This document shows, in pieces, positions 16,480 to 24,923 of a stretch of 64,000 nucleotides of DNA. Origin of the DNA: DASZCR01 sp964246705 (GTDB lineage: Bacteria > Acidobacteriota > Blastocatellia > Pyrinomonadales > Pyrinomonadaceae); the NCBI GenBank assembly GCA_964246705.1, contig CAXTRQ010000001.1:62001-126000 (forward strand), given 5' to 3'. Under the pieces are notes generated by a model. The model had not been told where the DNA came from, did no database searches, and saw only the letters and a list, made by a program, of their open reading frames with translations. Numbering within the stretch: the stretch's first letter is position 1; the number at the start of each line of letters is the position of its first letter. The position numbers were made by a program, and so were the translations under genes.

Positions 16480-17481
16480 TCAACCTCTTCGTATCACGCG
16501 GATGTCGCGCTCGCCGACTATCTTCCAACCCACTGTGGAACGTTCCCAGAGCAGCAGTTGAAGCACCTCGCCGCGCCGCTCGCGCCCTCTCTCTTGAAAG
16601 GCATACTCCTTACGGAAACGCATGGTGGCTCTGCCATCATCTGGACTCACAGCAATCTCCGGCTCGCTCGCCGCACGAACTTCGATTGAATCCATGCGCT
16701 CAAACAGACGTGCTTTATCGGCGCGCACAAACTCCTGAGAAACATTTCGCGCACGGTAGAAAGCCTCGACCCTTGAGTTGTAAAATTTCATCAACCCATC
16801 CAGATCGCGCGCGTTCGTGGCGGCGAGCCACTGTTCGAGCGCGCCGCGCAGCGTCGCTAAATCGCCCGCCGCATGCTGCTCGTTTGAAGAAGCTTCCGCC
16901 GCCGGTGGATTTGATTTCGCTATTTCAGCGATGGCCTGATCGAAATAATATGTAATTCTCCGGTAAGTAACTTCTCTCGGCTGCGGGCGCACTTTGCCGC
17001 CCTCATAAATCAACGTCGAGCCGATCATTTTGACCCAGTTTCCGACAGCGTCGTATTCATACGTATAAGCCTCGCGGCTCAAAATGTTATTGTTATCATC
17101 ACGCACTGTCTTCTCGCTTACCTGACCTTTATCATCGCGCACATACTCCTCTCGTCCGACGCGAGAATCACTTGAAACTAAATAATATGAATTATCAATC
17201 CGGCTGCCTTTCAGGTCATAACTTGTTGACTCCAACAACTCGCGCGACGCCTCGACCAGCCTTCCGGCTTCAACAGAGAGTTTCGCGGTCTCCGCCTGCA
17301 CACTATTGACCGGCCCCGTCAGCCCATCCTGACCTCTGTCGCTCTCCGCTGGTGCGGCTGCTTGAGAGAGTGCGGGGTTTTGTTGCGCTAACCCGCGTGA
17401 AAAAGTGAGACCGAAACACAAAGCGAGACACGTGACAATAATGATGCTGCGCGATTCAGATGCGTAGATTTTTAGAAACAT
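16480..17481 (-). CDS. Secreted protein with NTF2/SnoaL-like C-terminus
   Basis: A signal peptide (IIVTCLALCFGLTFSRGLAQ) is followed by a region resembling RHS/YD text (YVRDDKGQVSEKTVRDDNNN, YEYDAVGNWVKMIGST). It ends in about 110 residues that read like an NTF2/SnoaL fold: LEQWLAATNARDLDGLMKFY, VSRVEAFYRARNV-like text and LLLWERSTVGWKIVGERDIR. The middle YD-like part usually tracks variable names in exported repeats; here it is short. AGGAAG precedes the ATG. Function unknown. Confidence 0.65.
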   Translation of the reverse strand: MFLKIYASESRSIIIVTCLALCFGLTFSRGLAQQNPALSQAAAPAESDRGQDGLTGPVNSVQAETAKLSVEAGRLVEASRELLESTSYDLKGSRIDNSYYLVSSDSRVGREEYVRDDKGQVSEKTVRDDNNNILSREAYTYEYDAVGNWVKMIGSTLIYEGGKVRPQPREVTYRRITYYFDQAIAEIAKSNPPAAEASSNEQHAAGDLATLRGALEQWLAATNARDLDGLMKFYNSRVEAFYRARNVSQEFVRADKARLFERMDSIEVRAASEPEIAVSPDDGRATMRFRKEYAFQERGRERRGEVLQLLLWERSTVGWKIVGERDIRVIRRG

Positions 17482-17734
17482 AAATCAACTTCCTGAGCAC
17501 AAGCGGCACGGTCTATCACGCACAATTTTGTTTGAGAGAGAAAACATATCTATGGGTTTTGCAGTGTATGAAGGAAACCGAGTACCACGGCTGACAATGC
17601 AACAACTAGAGCGAGACCGGGTTCGGGCTATATATCGTAGCGACGACCAGCAAATATACAACATTTTGTAGAAACTTTAACAGGCGATTTTCTGATTCGT
17701 CGGAGGGATGTGATAGAGGATCGGAGGATCGGCA

Positions 17735-19045
17735 TCAGGGCCACTGAATCACTCTCTTTTGTTCGGATTTGACGGGAGGCGGTGTTGAGACAGGCAGGGA
17801 GCGAGCAGGCGATGTTGAAGTTTGCACGCGGCTGTCCGTGCTTGATGCGCGGCTTTCAGGCCGCGTCTCTCGCCGCAGGTTTTCAGTCGCCGCAGTGACT
17901 TCCTTTTCCCTGCTCGCGGTAATTGATGGAACTGTTGCAGCCGCTTCGGCGGTCGCGCCGCGTCGAACCGGCGGCGCAGCCTCCGCCGCGCGTCGGTCTT
18001 CCGAAATTATAGGCATCACAGACGCTGCAACAGGTTTGGCTTCCGCATCCTTCAAGGCTTTCGGATTCCTTTCGTTCGGCGCGCTCGAACTGGTCGCGGC
18101 TGCGCTCGACACGTCTCTCGACTCTGTCGCGTCCGAGACTTGCGTCGCTGCTTGAGGCTGGGCGGTCGGTGTTTTGTCGTCCGTTGCCGGGGAAGCCTCC
18201 TTCAAGAGAGGCGCGCTTTGCCCGACTTCAGCAGACCGCCTTAATCTCTTCCATTCGGGGTCAAGAACCAGTCCGGCGATTAACAGCAGAACGAGGAATA
18301 GTATTGTAACCGGCCATGGTAGTAGTGTGCGCGCCCCGCGCCCGGCGAATGGGGCTTGAAGCCGGGACTGCGTGCGGATACGCGGCGGGACAATCGTCAC
18401 CTCTTCATGTTCAACTCGCTCCGGCGTTCTGCGCTCGCCGTCTTCAACATCCCGCTCCGAGGCTCCGGCCAGAGTAGCTATCTCCGTCGAAGCTATCTCG
18501 ACTAGCGGCGCTGTCCGGTCTATCTCCGACAGCGGGACGACGGGATGAAACGGCCCGTCCGTCGAGAAAAGCTCTGCGCCGACTAGTTGCTCTCTGTTCG
18601 TGTTGAGACCCTGCGTCGAACTCCCGGCGCGAATGGCTTGAGCATTCATCAACAGTTCAACTATCTCTGTGAAACCGATGAACTGTGCCCATTCGACAAT
18701 AGGCGTGCCCTGCGGCGTCTGCGCCGTGGGGTCGGCTCCTTTTGCCAGTAGAGCGCGAACAATATCGGCGTGTCCGAAAAAGACGGCGAGCATTAAAGCC
18801 GTCGCGCCGTTCTCCTTTTGAGCGTGAACATCAGCGCCCGCATCCAACAACACTCGCACGATGTCCGTGTAACCGCGTGTGGCTGCGCGAATCAACGCCG
18901 TCTTACCGCCGTCAGAGACGGCATTAACGTCAGCGCCAGCCGCGAGCCGCGACTTGACTAGCTCCATGTCGCCTTCCTCCACGGCATGCATCCACGTCTG
19001 CGTGTCGGAGGGCGGCAGGCTCTTCGCCGTCGAAGCTTTGGTCAT
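17735..19045 (-). CDS. Ankyrin-repeat membrane protein
   Basis: About four ankyrin repeats occupy residues 15-140 (TWMHAVEEGDMELVKSRLAA, TALIRAATRGYTDIVRVLLD, TALMLAVFFGHADIVRALLA, VEWAQFIGFTEIVELLM). A low-complexity stretch follows, then a single membrane segment (about 250-270, LPWPVTILFLVLLLIAGLVL) and a long Ala/Thr/Ser-rich C-terminal tail ending IQWP. The ankyrin part would face the cytoplasm and the tail the periplasm. ATG 19045 was chosen because AAGGAGA lies seven bases before it; an earlier in-frame start at 19105 lacks that signal. Partner unknown. Confidence 0.75.
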   Translation of the reverse strand: MTKASTAKSLPPSDTQTWMHAVEEGDMELVKSRLAAGADVNAVSDGGKTALIRAATRGYTDIVRVLLDAGADVHAQKENGATALMLAVFFGHADIVRALLAKGADPTAQTPQGTPIVEWAQFIGFTEIVELLMNAQAIRAGSSTQGLNTNREQLVGAELFSTDGPFHPVVPLSEIDRTAPLVEIASTEIATLAGASERDVEDGERRTPERVEHEEVTIVPPRIRTQSRLQAPFAGRGARTLLPWPVTILFLVLLLIAGLVLDPEWKRLRRSAEVGQSAPLLKEASPATDDKTPTAQPQAATQVSDATESRDVSSAAATSSSAPNERNPKALKDAEAKPVAASVMPIISEDRRAAEAAPPVRRGATAEAAATVPSITASREKEVTAATENLRRETRPESRASSTDSRVQTSTSPARSLPVSTPPPVKSEQKRVIQWP

Positions 19046-19139
19046 TTGCGTCTCCTTCAAATTCACCGGGCGACGACGGAAATTTCCTCGCGACGGCTCA
19101 TGCATAGACTTCTGCTGAGTGCAGGTCTGTCAACTTAAT

Positions 19140-21089
19140 CTACTGCGAAATCTCAATGCGGTCGCCCGCCTGAATAAGAGGGTCTGGAGATTTACCTTCC
19201 CGGATGTTCGTGAGGTCGTGCTTGGTCATTGTCAGGCGACCGTCGCTGTCCTGTCTGGCAATCGTCACGACAGTTGTTAAAGGCGACGTGAGGCCGCCCG
19301 CCACCAGAATGGCCTGCCCTAAAGTTAACCCGGTATGGAACTCCTTCTGACCGGGTTCTTTGATTGCGCCCGCGATATAAAAATACTGCTTCGTGCGTGC
19401 CTGCACTGTAATCACATCGCCGGGGCGCACGAGCATCTTCATAGCACCCGTGTCAGAGAGGTCAATTGACGAACTCCGCCCCGTCGCATGTGACATGACG
19501 AGCGCCTGACCTGCATCAGGCAACGGCTGCGCATAAGCAATGATGACGTAGAGCGGCACGCCCTCGCGTCGTAGAATTTTCGTGCCTGCGTCCTTGACCA
19601 TGCCGCTGAGGATGATCGCGTGGCTCGCGTACTCGCGCACGGCGACCGTGACTTCCGGGTTGGCAACGGCGTCGCTACGTTTCAGACGCGCGTCCAGTTG
19701 CGATGCTATCTCGTCGGTGGTCAACCCCGTCACCTTCAGGGGTTCGGCGAGCGGAGGATAATTGAGCAACCCGGACGCCGTTACTGTGTGGGAAGTCGTG
19801 TGCGGCTCCTGCCCGTTAGACATGCTGATCTCCAGCACGTCGTCGGGGCCGACGCGATAGATTGCAGTCGGGTCAATGCCTTCATCTAACACCGGCTGCG
19901 CCGCAGGACGACTCGACGCGCCCGCTCTTTCGGCAGCCGCGTTGTTGTTCTGCCCGACAATCGGATTAGCCGTCTTGACTTCGGCTCCATGCGCCGCAGT
20001 GTTCTCTCGCGGCGCAGTCGCCGCAGAGGACGCGTTGGCAGGCGCAGCAGTCCTGACGCCGACCGCCGCCCCCGCATCAGCGCCTTCGTCCGGCGGAGCC
20101 GATTCGCGCAACTTCGCGTATGACCTGCCGAGTCTCTCGTAAGCCTCCTCGTCCTTCGGGTCAAGTCGAACCGCCTGCTCGTAGGCGTCAACCGATTCGC
20201 GCCAGCGTCCCAGCCTTGCGTAAGTACTGCCCAATGCGAAGTACGCTTCAGGATTGTTTTTATCGAGGACGATGGCTTGTCGAAATTCTGCGACCGCCTC
20301 TTCATAACGACCTGCGCGGCCATGTTTGAGGCCGAGGTTGTAGTAAGTCTTGGGGTCGCTCGAATTGAGTCGTGCGCTAACGTCCGGGCTTTCGACCTTC
20401 ACCGTCGTTGCGCGCTTTTCCGGCTCAGATGATTTTGGCGTAGCGCCCCGGTCTCTGGAATTGTTGTTGGGAAGACGGCTACCGACCTCGACGCCCTTCG
20501 CCGCCGCCAGTCCTCCTTCGCGCATGGGTTCGACGCCGCTTTTCCCCTTAACCGTCAACAGAGTCAGTGGCGGGTGCGCGGCGTAGTCAGGCCGCCGCCG
20601 GAGGGCCTGATTGTATGCTTCCTGCGCCGCCGCTTCGCGCCCAAGTTTCCGATAGACCTGACTCAAATTGAAGAACGGCTCACCCCACTTCGGGTAGATT
20701 CCGACGGCTCTTTCAAACGCGGCAGCCGACTGCCCGTAGAGTCCGTTATTGCTTAAAGCTATTCCGAGTCCGTTATAAGCCTCCCCATCTCTGCTGTTGA
20801 GGCTAACGGCCTGCCGGTAGACACCGATAGCATCCTCCCAGCGTCCCAACTCTGAATAGACATTACCGAGGCTGTAGTAAGCGTGCTCATTCTTCGAGTC
20901 AAGGGCGATGGCCTGCCTGAAGGCCGTCGCCGCTTCTGCCAGCCTGCCTTCGAGCGCAAACCTCGCGCCGTCACGATAGTAGACGGCGGCCTGCGCTCCA
21001 TCCTGAAACACCACGGCCTTAGAACTTGCGACGAGCACGACGAAGCTCATCGTGCATAAAACGAAGCTGAACAAAAAATTCTTTTTCAT
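19140..21089 (-). CDS. TPR-polysaccharide export (Wza-like, SLBB) fusion protein
   Basis: A signal peptide (FLFSFVLCTMSFVVLVASSK) leads to a first TPR block (residues 30-170), a linker, a second TPR block (about 245-330), a disordered Ala-rich spacer, and then a Poly_export domain from about 410 (YRVGPDDVLEIS, GLLNYPPLAEPLKV). Two SLBB beta-grasp segments follow (IILSGMVKDAGTKIL, FYIAGAIKEPGQKEF). Poly_export/SLBB proteins form the periplasmic-outer-membrane channel for capsule or exopolysaccharide. An N-terminal TPR fusion is unusual, and no Wzx/Wzy/Wzc or glycosyltransferase genes are adjacent, so it may be an orphan or repurposed member. Confidence 0.8.
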   Translation of the reverse strand: MKKNFLFSFVLCTMSFVVLVASSKAVVFQDGAQAAVYYRDGARFALEGRLAEAATAFRQAIALDSKNEHAYYSLGNVYSELGRWEDAIGVYRQAVSLNSRDGEAYNGLGIALSNNGLYGQSAAAFERAVGIYPKWGEPFFNLSQVYRKLGREAAAQEAYNQALRRRPDYAAHPPLTLLTVKGKSGVEPMREGGLAAAKGVEVGSRLPNNNSRDRGATPKSSEPEKRATTVKVESPDVSARLNSSDPKTYYNLGLKHGRAGRYEEAVAEFRQAIVLDKNNPEAYFALGSTYARLGRWRESVDAYEQAVRLDPKDEEAYERLGRSYAKLRESAPPDEGADAGAAVGVRTAAPANASSAATAPRENTAAHGAEVKTANPIVGQNNNAAAERAGASSRPAAQPVLDEGIDPTAIYRVGPDDVLEISMSNGQEPHTTSHTVTASGLLNYPPLAEPLKVTGLTTDEIASQLDARLKRSDAVANPEVTVAVREYASHAIILSGMVKDAGTKILRREGVPLYVIIAYAQPLPDAGQALVMSHATGRSSSIDLSDTGAMKMLVRPGDVITVQARTKQYFYIAGAIKEPGQKEFHTGLTLGQAILVAGGLTSPLTTVVTIARQDSDGRLTMTKHDLTNIREGKSPDPLIQAGDRIEISQ

Positions 21090-21248
21090 AGGGCACTCAA
21101 CAATTGCTTACCGGAAGCGAGACGCTCAGGAGGACGTGAGGCTACTACCATTGCCTGCCGGAACTGTCTGAAAATCAATTTTTTGAAAGGGGATTTAGTA
21201 CTTTGGCGGGAGAGCCTACAAGTAACTTTCTTCGTACCTGAGTGGCGG

Positions 21249-21277
21249 ATTATATGCTAATCAACCCGCGTTGTCCA
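21249..21277 (-). promoter_or_regulatory. Sigma70-type promoter for the TPR-export gene
   Basis: On the minus strand TGGACA (21277-21272) is followed after 17 bases by a perfect TATAAT (21254-21249). Transcription would begin near 21242, giving a leader of about 150 bases. The rest of the gap 21090-21461 shows no gene; it marks the left edge of the accessory block. Confidence 0.6.
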
Positions 21278-21461
21278 CGGCACATACGACGCTCTCCGGC
21301 ATGCTGAGTTGCGCGTAAGTTGTCGGCAGTTATTAAGAGGAGAGCGACACTTCAAACAGCCTCGTTAGAGATAAACAACCCGACATGCCTTACCGCTACT
21401 AAGGTTCCAGCGAGCGACAAGAGGGCGCTTGATGCGCGCACCCTCAACTAAGGCTGACACC

Positions 21462-22394
21462 TCACTCTATTCCGAGAAACGCTCTCGCCTCGCGCGTAGC
21501 CACTTCGACTATGTCTTCTTCGTCGTCGGGCTGTACCGGGGTTGAAGCCAAAAAGGCCTGCGCGGCTAACTGCCGGTTGACCGCGCTGACCTTACCCTCG
21601 GCGATGTGGTAAGCGACGGCCCGCGCGGCTGCTTCGGACGGCATGTGTTGCAGGAGGTAGAGCGTGATGCCCGACGCGTCCGCGTTGTTCTGCGTCTCCT
21701 CCCTCTGGAAGAATGCGAGCACTTCGTCGTTGGCCTCCGGCCTCTTCTCAAGCAGCAGCTGCACTTCCGGCAGCGAAGCAATGATGCGCTCCCTCACCTT
21801 CTTGGTGCTAGCGAGCATCAGCGTGAAGTGTATGTCGCTGCTCGCAAACTGTTGTAACGCCCTGCTGAACTCGTCCTTACTCATCGCCGCGCCCTCATTC
21901 TCGTCCGCCTCCGTGCTGAAATGTACGCCGCCCGGCAGGCGTCGGTAGAGTTCGACCGGTCTACCGTGGCTGGGTGGGACTTCTCTCAGAGCATGGAGCA
22001 CCTCCGGCATGCCTCCCCACTTGCTGATTAGTTGTGTGATCCTGCCGTTCTCGACGCGGGTCACCACTGCGGCGTGCGTGATCTCCGAACCTATCTTGTA
22101 TATTACTATGTCACCGACAATTGGCGCGCTCAGCAACTCCTGCATGTGGTCGTCGTCGAGGAAGGTTTCCGCGATCTCGAACCAACCGTGCGAGCGCGCG
22201 AACGCGCGGCCAAAGCAGTTGTAGTCGCAAGTTCCCGGACGGACTTCTATGACACCGGGGAAGTTTCTCGCCAGCCAAGCCGAAGCCTCTTCCACTTCCC
22301 CGTCCGTCACCACATGCAGTTCGTCGCATGGGGGAGGGCCGCCGACATGACAGTGGGGAACGGCTCTGCCTTTAGTCGTCCTGAAGGTAGTCAT
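21462..22394 (-). CDS. Cys-His peptidase/amidase-like protein (DUF7689-like)
   Basis: Residues 50-150 have the layout of a papain-like NlpC/P60/CHAP fold: C60 in GTCDYNCFGRAFARS, then GDIVIYKIGSEITHAAVV with H107, then ISKWGGMPEVLHALREVP. The best guess is a DUF7689-type cysteine hydrolase. The second half (about 175-300) is helical and unrecognised. GGAGACATC precedes the ATG. It is the last gene of a run with the B12 radical SAM enzyme and the small peptide. In that context it could cut a leader from the peptide or act on peptidoglycan; neither is shown. Confidence 0.55.
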   Translation of the reverse strand: MTTFRTTKGRAVPHCHVGGPPPCDELHVVTDGEVEEASAWLARNFPGVIEVRPGTCDYNCFGRAFARSHGWFEIAETFLDDDHMQELLSAPIVGDIVIYKIGSEITHAAVVTRVENGRITQLISKWGGMPEVLHALREVPPSHGRPVELYRRLPGGVHFSTEADENEGAAMSKDEFSRALQQFASSDIHFTLMLASTKKVRERIIASLPEVQLLLEKRPEANDEVLAFFQREETQNNADASGITLYLLQHMPSEAAARAVAYHIAEGKVSAVNRQLAAQAFLASTPVQPDDEEDIVEVATREARAFLGIE

Positions 22395-22471
22395 AAAAGA
22401 TGTCTCCGCAGAGTATAAACGTATGCGGCTCCCGGGGCCGGAGTAAGATGCGTGGATCGGCGCTCAACGAC

Positions 22472-24553
22472 CTACGGGTGGCAGTCGGACACTTCAATCA
22501 ACCCTTGGCGGGCCAGCGCGTCTAGTCCGTACAGGCCGGCCTTTACTGCCGGCACGCCGATGATCTCTTCGTCGGGGGAAAAGGCGGAGGCGACTTCCAG
22601 CATGTTGCGCGCGCCGTCGCATGCGCGCAGCAGCTCGCTGGTCAACTCGTTGAGTTGCATGATCCTGATATCGTCCCCCGCCTTTAGCAGAACGAGCGTG
22701 ACATCCCCTTCCGGAATGTGGTCGAGCCTCTCGCCCCGCTGGAGGCACCTCATCAAGCGCTTGTAATCGGCTCGTGCCGAAACCAGCCGCGCGCCGCCTG
22801 CCACCACCGGCACGTCGCCGACGCCGAAGGTGCGGGACGGCTTCGTCGCGCCGCGCGCGCGGCCATGGCAGACAGCCGGGAGGTCTTCGCGGAGAGATAA
22901 TAAAGCGGCCTCGGACTCGACCATGGTCGCCACGAGGGCGGGGCGCTGCGCCATCCCTCTCAGGTAGCACGAGCGCACGAAGTCGAGCAGGTCGTGCGAG
23001 AACGACGCGCTCGCGTAGTATGCGCGGTCACGCGCCTCACTCGGAGTGACTGAGTGACCGCGCGCGGGCGTCCACTCTCGCCAAGCGTCGAAGACGCGCA
23101 GGAGGTCGCCGCTGTCCCGGTGGAGCATTAACATCAACCAACGGTGCTTCGACATCCCCTTAAGGAAAAACTCCCTTAGCTCTTTGAGGTAATAACGATC
23201 CAGCCAGCGCGTCGGGACGGCGTAGAAGTTGGTGAAGATATCGCGGTGCGAGACGATCATCGCGCGATCCTCCGGCGATTGCTCCCACCCTTGGAAGGAC
23301 ATGTCCGAGAAAATCTCGTCGTAGACCAACTCGCTCATGTACTGCGTCGTGATCGGGGTCTCCGCGAGCGGCGCAAGCAGATGGAGTTGCAGGTCGGCAC
23401 GCTGGTGGCGCGCGGCCTCCATGAGAAATCCGATTGTCGCCCGCAGGTCGTCTTTTGTCTCCTCCGGAAATCCGGTGATGAGCGAGACGGTGGTGCTGAT
23501 CCGCCGACCGCACGACTGCCTGACGCGCGCGCGCGCCTCGGGTATGTCGAGCCGCTTGTTAATGAGTCCCTGCACCCGCTCGGAGCCAGAGTCGATGCCG
23601 ATGAAGAGACCGTAGCAGCCAGCCCGCGCCATGCGGAGGATCAGTTCCTCGTCCAAGCAGTCGGTGCGAGCGCTGCAACTCCAAGTCAGCCGCTCGCCCG
23701 AGTCCTCGATGGCTTCGCAGAAGGCTAGAACCTTCTTCCGATCCACCGTGAACATGTCGTGCGCCAGCGTGAAGTAACTGGTTCCGTAGCGCCTCTTCAC
23801 CGCCACCATCTGCTCAACGAGCACACGCGGCGACTTCATCCTGAACCTGCGGCGGAAGAAGTCGTTCGTCGAGCAGAAGCTGCACGCGAACGGGCACCCG
23901 CGGCCAGCTTCAAGCGCGGCGTAGCTGCTCTGTTCCATGTGCGGGTAGAGGTGGAAGGCGGGCATCGGAAGACTGTCGAGGTCTTCGATCACGGGGGCGT
24001 TCGGGTTTCGCACGACTTCGCCTCTTTCCCGGTACGTGACGCCGCCGACGTGCGCGCACCCCTCACCGCCACGCGCTATCGCGTCGAGCAAGAGGGGCAG
24101 CGTGGCTTCCGCCTCCCCGCGCACGACGTAATCAATGAACGGGAACGCCTTCAACGTGGATACGTCCACCACAGAAGCCTGCGGCCCGCCCAAGACAATC
24201 GCAGCCCCGGGGTGTTCCGCCTTCACACCTTCGGCGAGGCGGAGCGTCAGCGGGTAAGTGCTACAGATCGTGCTGAAGCCGAAGACATCGAACGACTCGG
24301 ACGCGATGCGGGGGATAACATACGAAGAAAAGTCGTCGCCCCCCCGACGCGCCGCGCCCGATGCGAGGTAGTCGTAATACAGGTGGTTGAGGTCAATGAT
24401 GTGCGGGGCGATGCCCAGCCCTTCGAGCACAGCCGCGAGGCTCAGCACGCCGAGCGGGGCGTGTTCGGCGATCAAGCGCAACGCGTCCGACGCGGCCACT
24501 TGCCGCTCGTTGAACTCGGTCACGGTAGGTGGGCTGATCAGGCAAACTTTCAT
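22472..24553 (-). CDS. B12-binding radical SAM enzyme with PqqD-like C-terminal domain
   Basis: Residues 1-160 are a cobalamin-binding domain (CLISPPTVTE, GGPQASVVDV). The radical SAM core has C220-x3-C224-x2-C227 (GRGCPFACSFCS). A middle helical region follows. The last 80 residues (IPEGDVTLVLLKAGDDIRIM, LTSELLRACDGARNMLEVAS) look like a PqqD-type RiPP recognition element, which binds leader peptides. Such enzymes usually methylate or crosslink unactivated carbons. The 78-aa peptide gene lies 80 bases upstream on the same strand and is the obvious candidate substrate. Length 693 aa is normal for the class. The reaction is not deducible from sequence. Confidence 0.85.
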   Translation of the reverse strand: MKVCLISPPTVTEFNERQVAASDALRLIAEHAPLGVLSLAAVLEGLGIAPHIIDLNHLYYDYLASGAARRGGDDFSSYVIPRIASESFDVFGFSTICSTYPLTLRLAEGVKAEHPGAAIVLGGPQASVVDVSTLKAFPFIDYVVRGEAEATLPLLLDAIARGGEGCAHVGGVTYRERGEVVRNPNAPVIEDLDSLPMPAFHLYPHMEQSSYAALEAGRGCPFACSFCSTNDFFRRRFRMKSPRVLVEQMVAVKRRYGTSYFTLAHDMFTVDRKKVLAFCEAIEDSGERLTWSCSARTDCLDEELILRMARAGCYGLFIGIDSGSERVQGLINKRLDIPEARARVRQSCGRRISTTVSLITGFPEETKDDLRATIGFLMEAARHQRADLQLHLLAPLAETPITTQYMSELVYDEIFSDMSFQGWEQSPEDRAMIVSHRDIFTNFYAVPTRWLDRYYLKELREFFLKGMSKHRWLMLMLHRDSGDLLRVFDAWREWTPARGHSVTPSEARDRAYYASASFSHDLLDFVRSCYLRGMAQRPALVATMVESEAALLSLREDLPAVCHGRARGATKPSRTFGVGDVPVVAGGARLVSARADYKRLMRCLQRGERLDHIPEGDVTLVLLKAGDDIRIMQLNELTSELLRACDGARNMLEVASAFSPDEEIIGVPAVKAGLYGLDALARQGLIEVSDCHP

Positions 24554-24633
24554 AGGAACCTCTTAACGAGAGATAAACGCTGCCGGACGGAGGGAGACCT
24601 CCGGCATCTTCTGCTGCGGCAGCGCGCGGGCAG

Positions 24634-24870
24634 CTACTTCTTATAGGGCTTGCTCCCCGCCTCCTTCGCGCCAGCCCTCTTCGCCGCTCCCGCCCTCGGT
24701 CGCCTGAGTGTGATGTTCGTCTCAACGAGCGGCGGGGGGTCGTCGCTATGCGAGGCCGCATGTATGCCCGCGAGTTGAACACTGATCAACTTTCTCAGGG
24801 ACTCCCGCTGCTCATCGGTCAACGTCAACCCCGGCGGAAGTTCTACAGTAACCTTTTTCTGTTGCGCCAT
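24634..24870 (-). CDS. Small protein, 78 aa, candidate modified-peptide precursor
   Basis: GGAGGAAACA directly before ATG 24870 is the strongest Shine-Dalgarno in the region. Residues 1-30 (VTVELPPGLTLTDEQRESLR) look like a short strand plus an amphipathic helix suitable for RRE binding. Residues 31-50 include HAASHSDDPPP. The C-terminal 25 residues are rich in Arg, Lys, Ala and Gly with a single tyrosine (KPYKK). The gene sits between the kinase-TPR and the B12 radical SAM/RRE enzyme. No export signal or classical GG cleavage site is visible. An alternative is a small DNA- or RNA-binding accessory protein, given the basic tail. Confidence 0.6.
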   Translation of the reverse strand: MAQQKKVTVELPPGLTLTDEQRESLRKLISVQLAGIHAASHSDDPPPLVETNITLRRPRAGAAKRAGAKEAGSKPYKK

Positions 24871-24923
24871 TGTTTCCTCCTGTGTGGTGGCTCCGGACAG
24901 ATAATCCGGGCCAAAAGAGTCGG

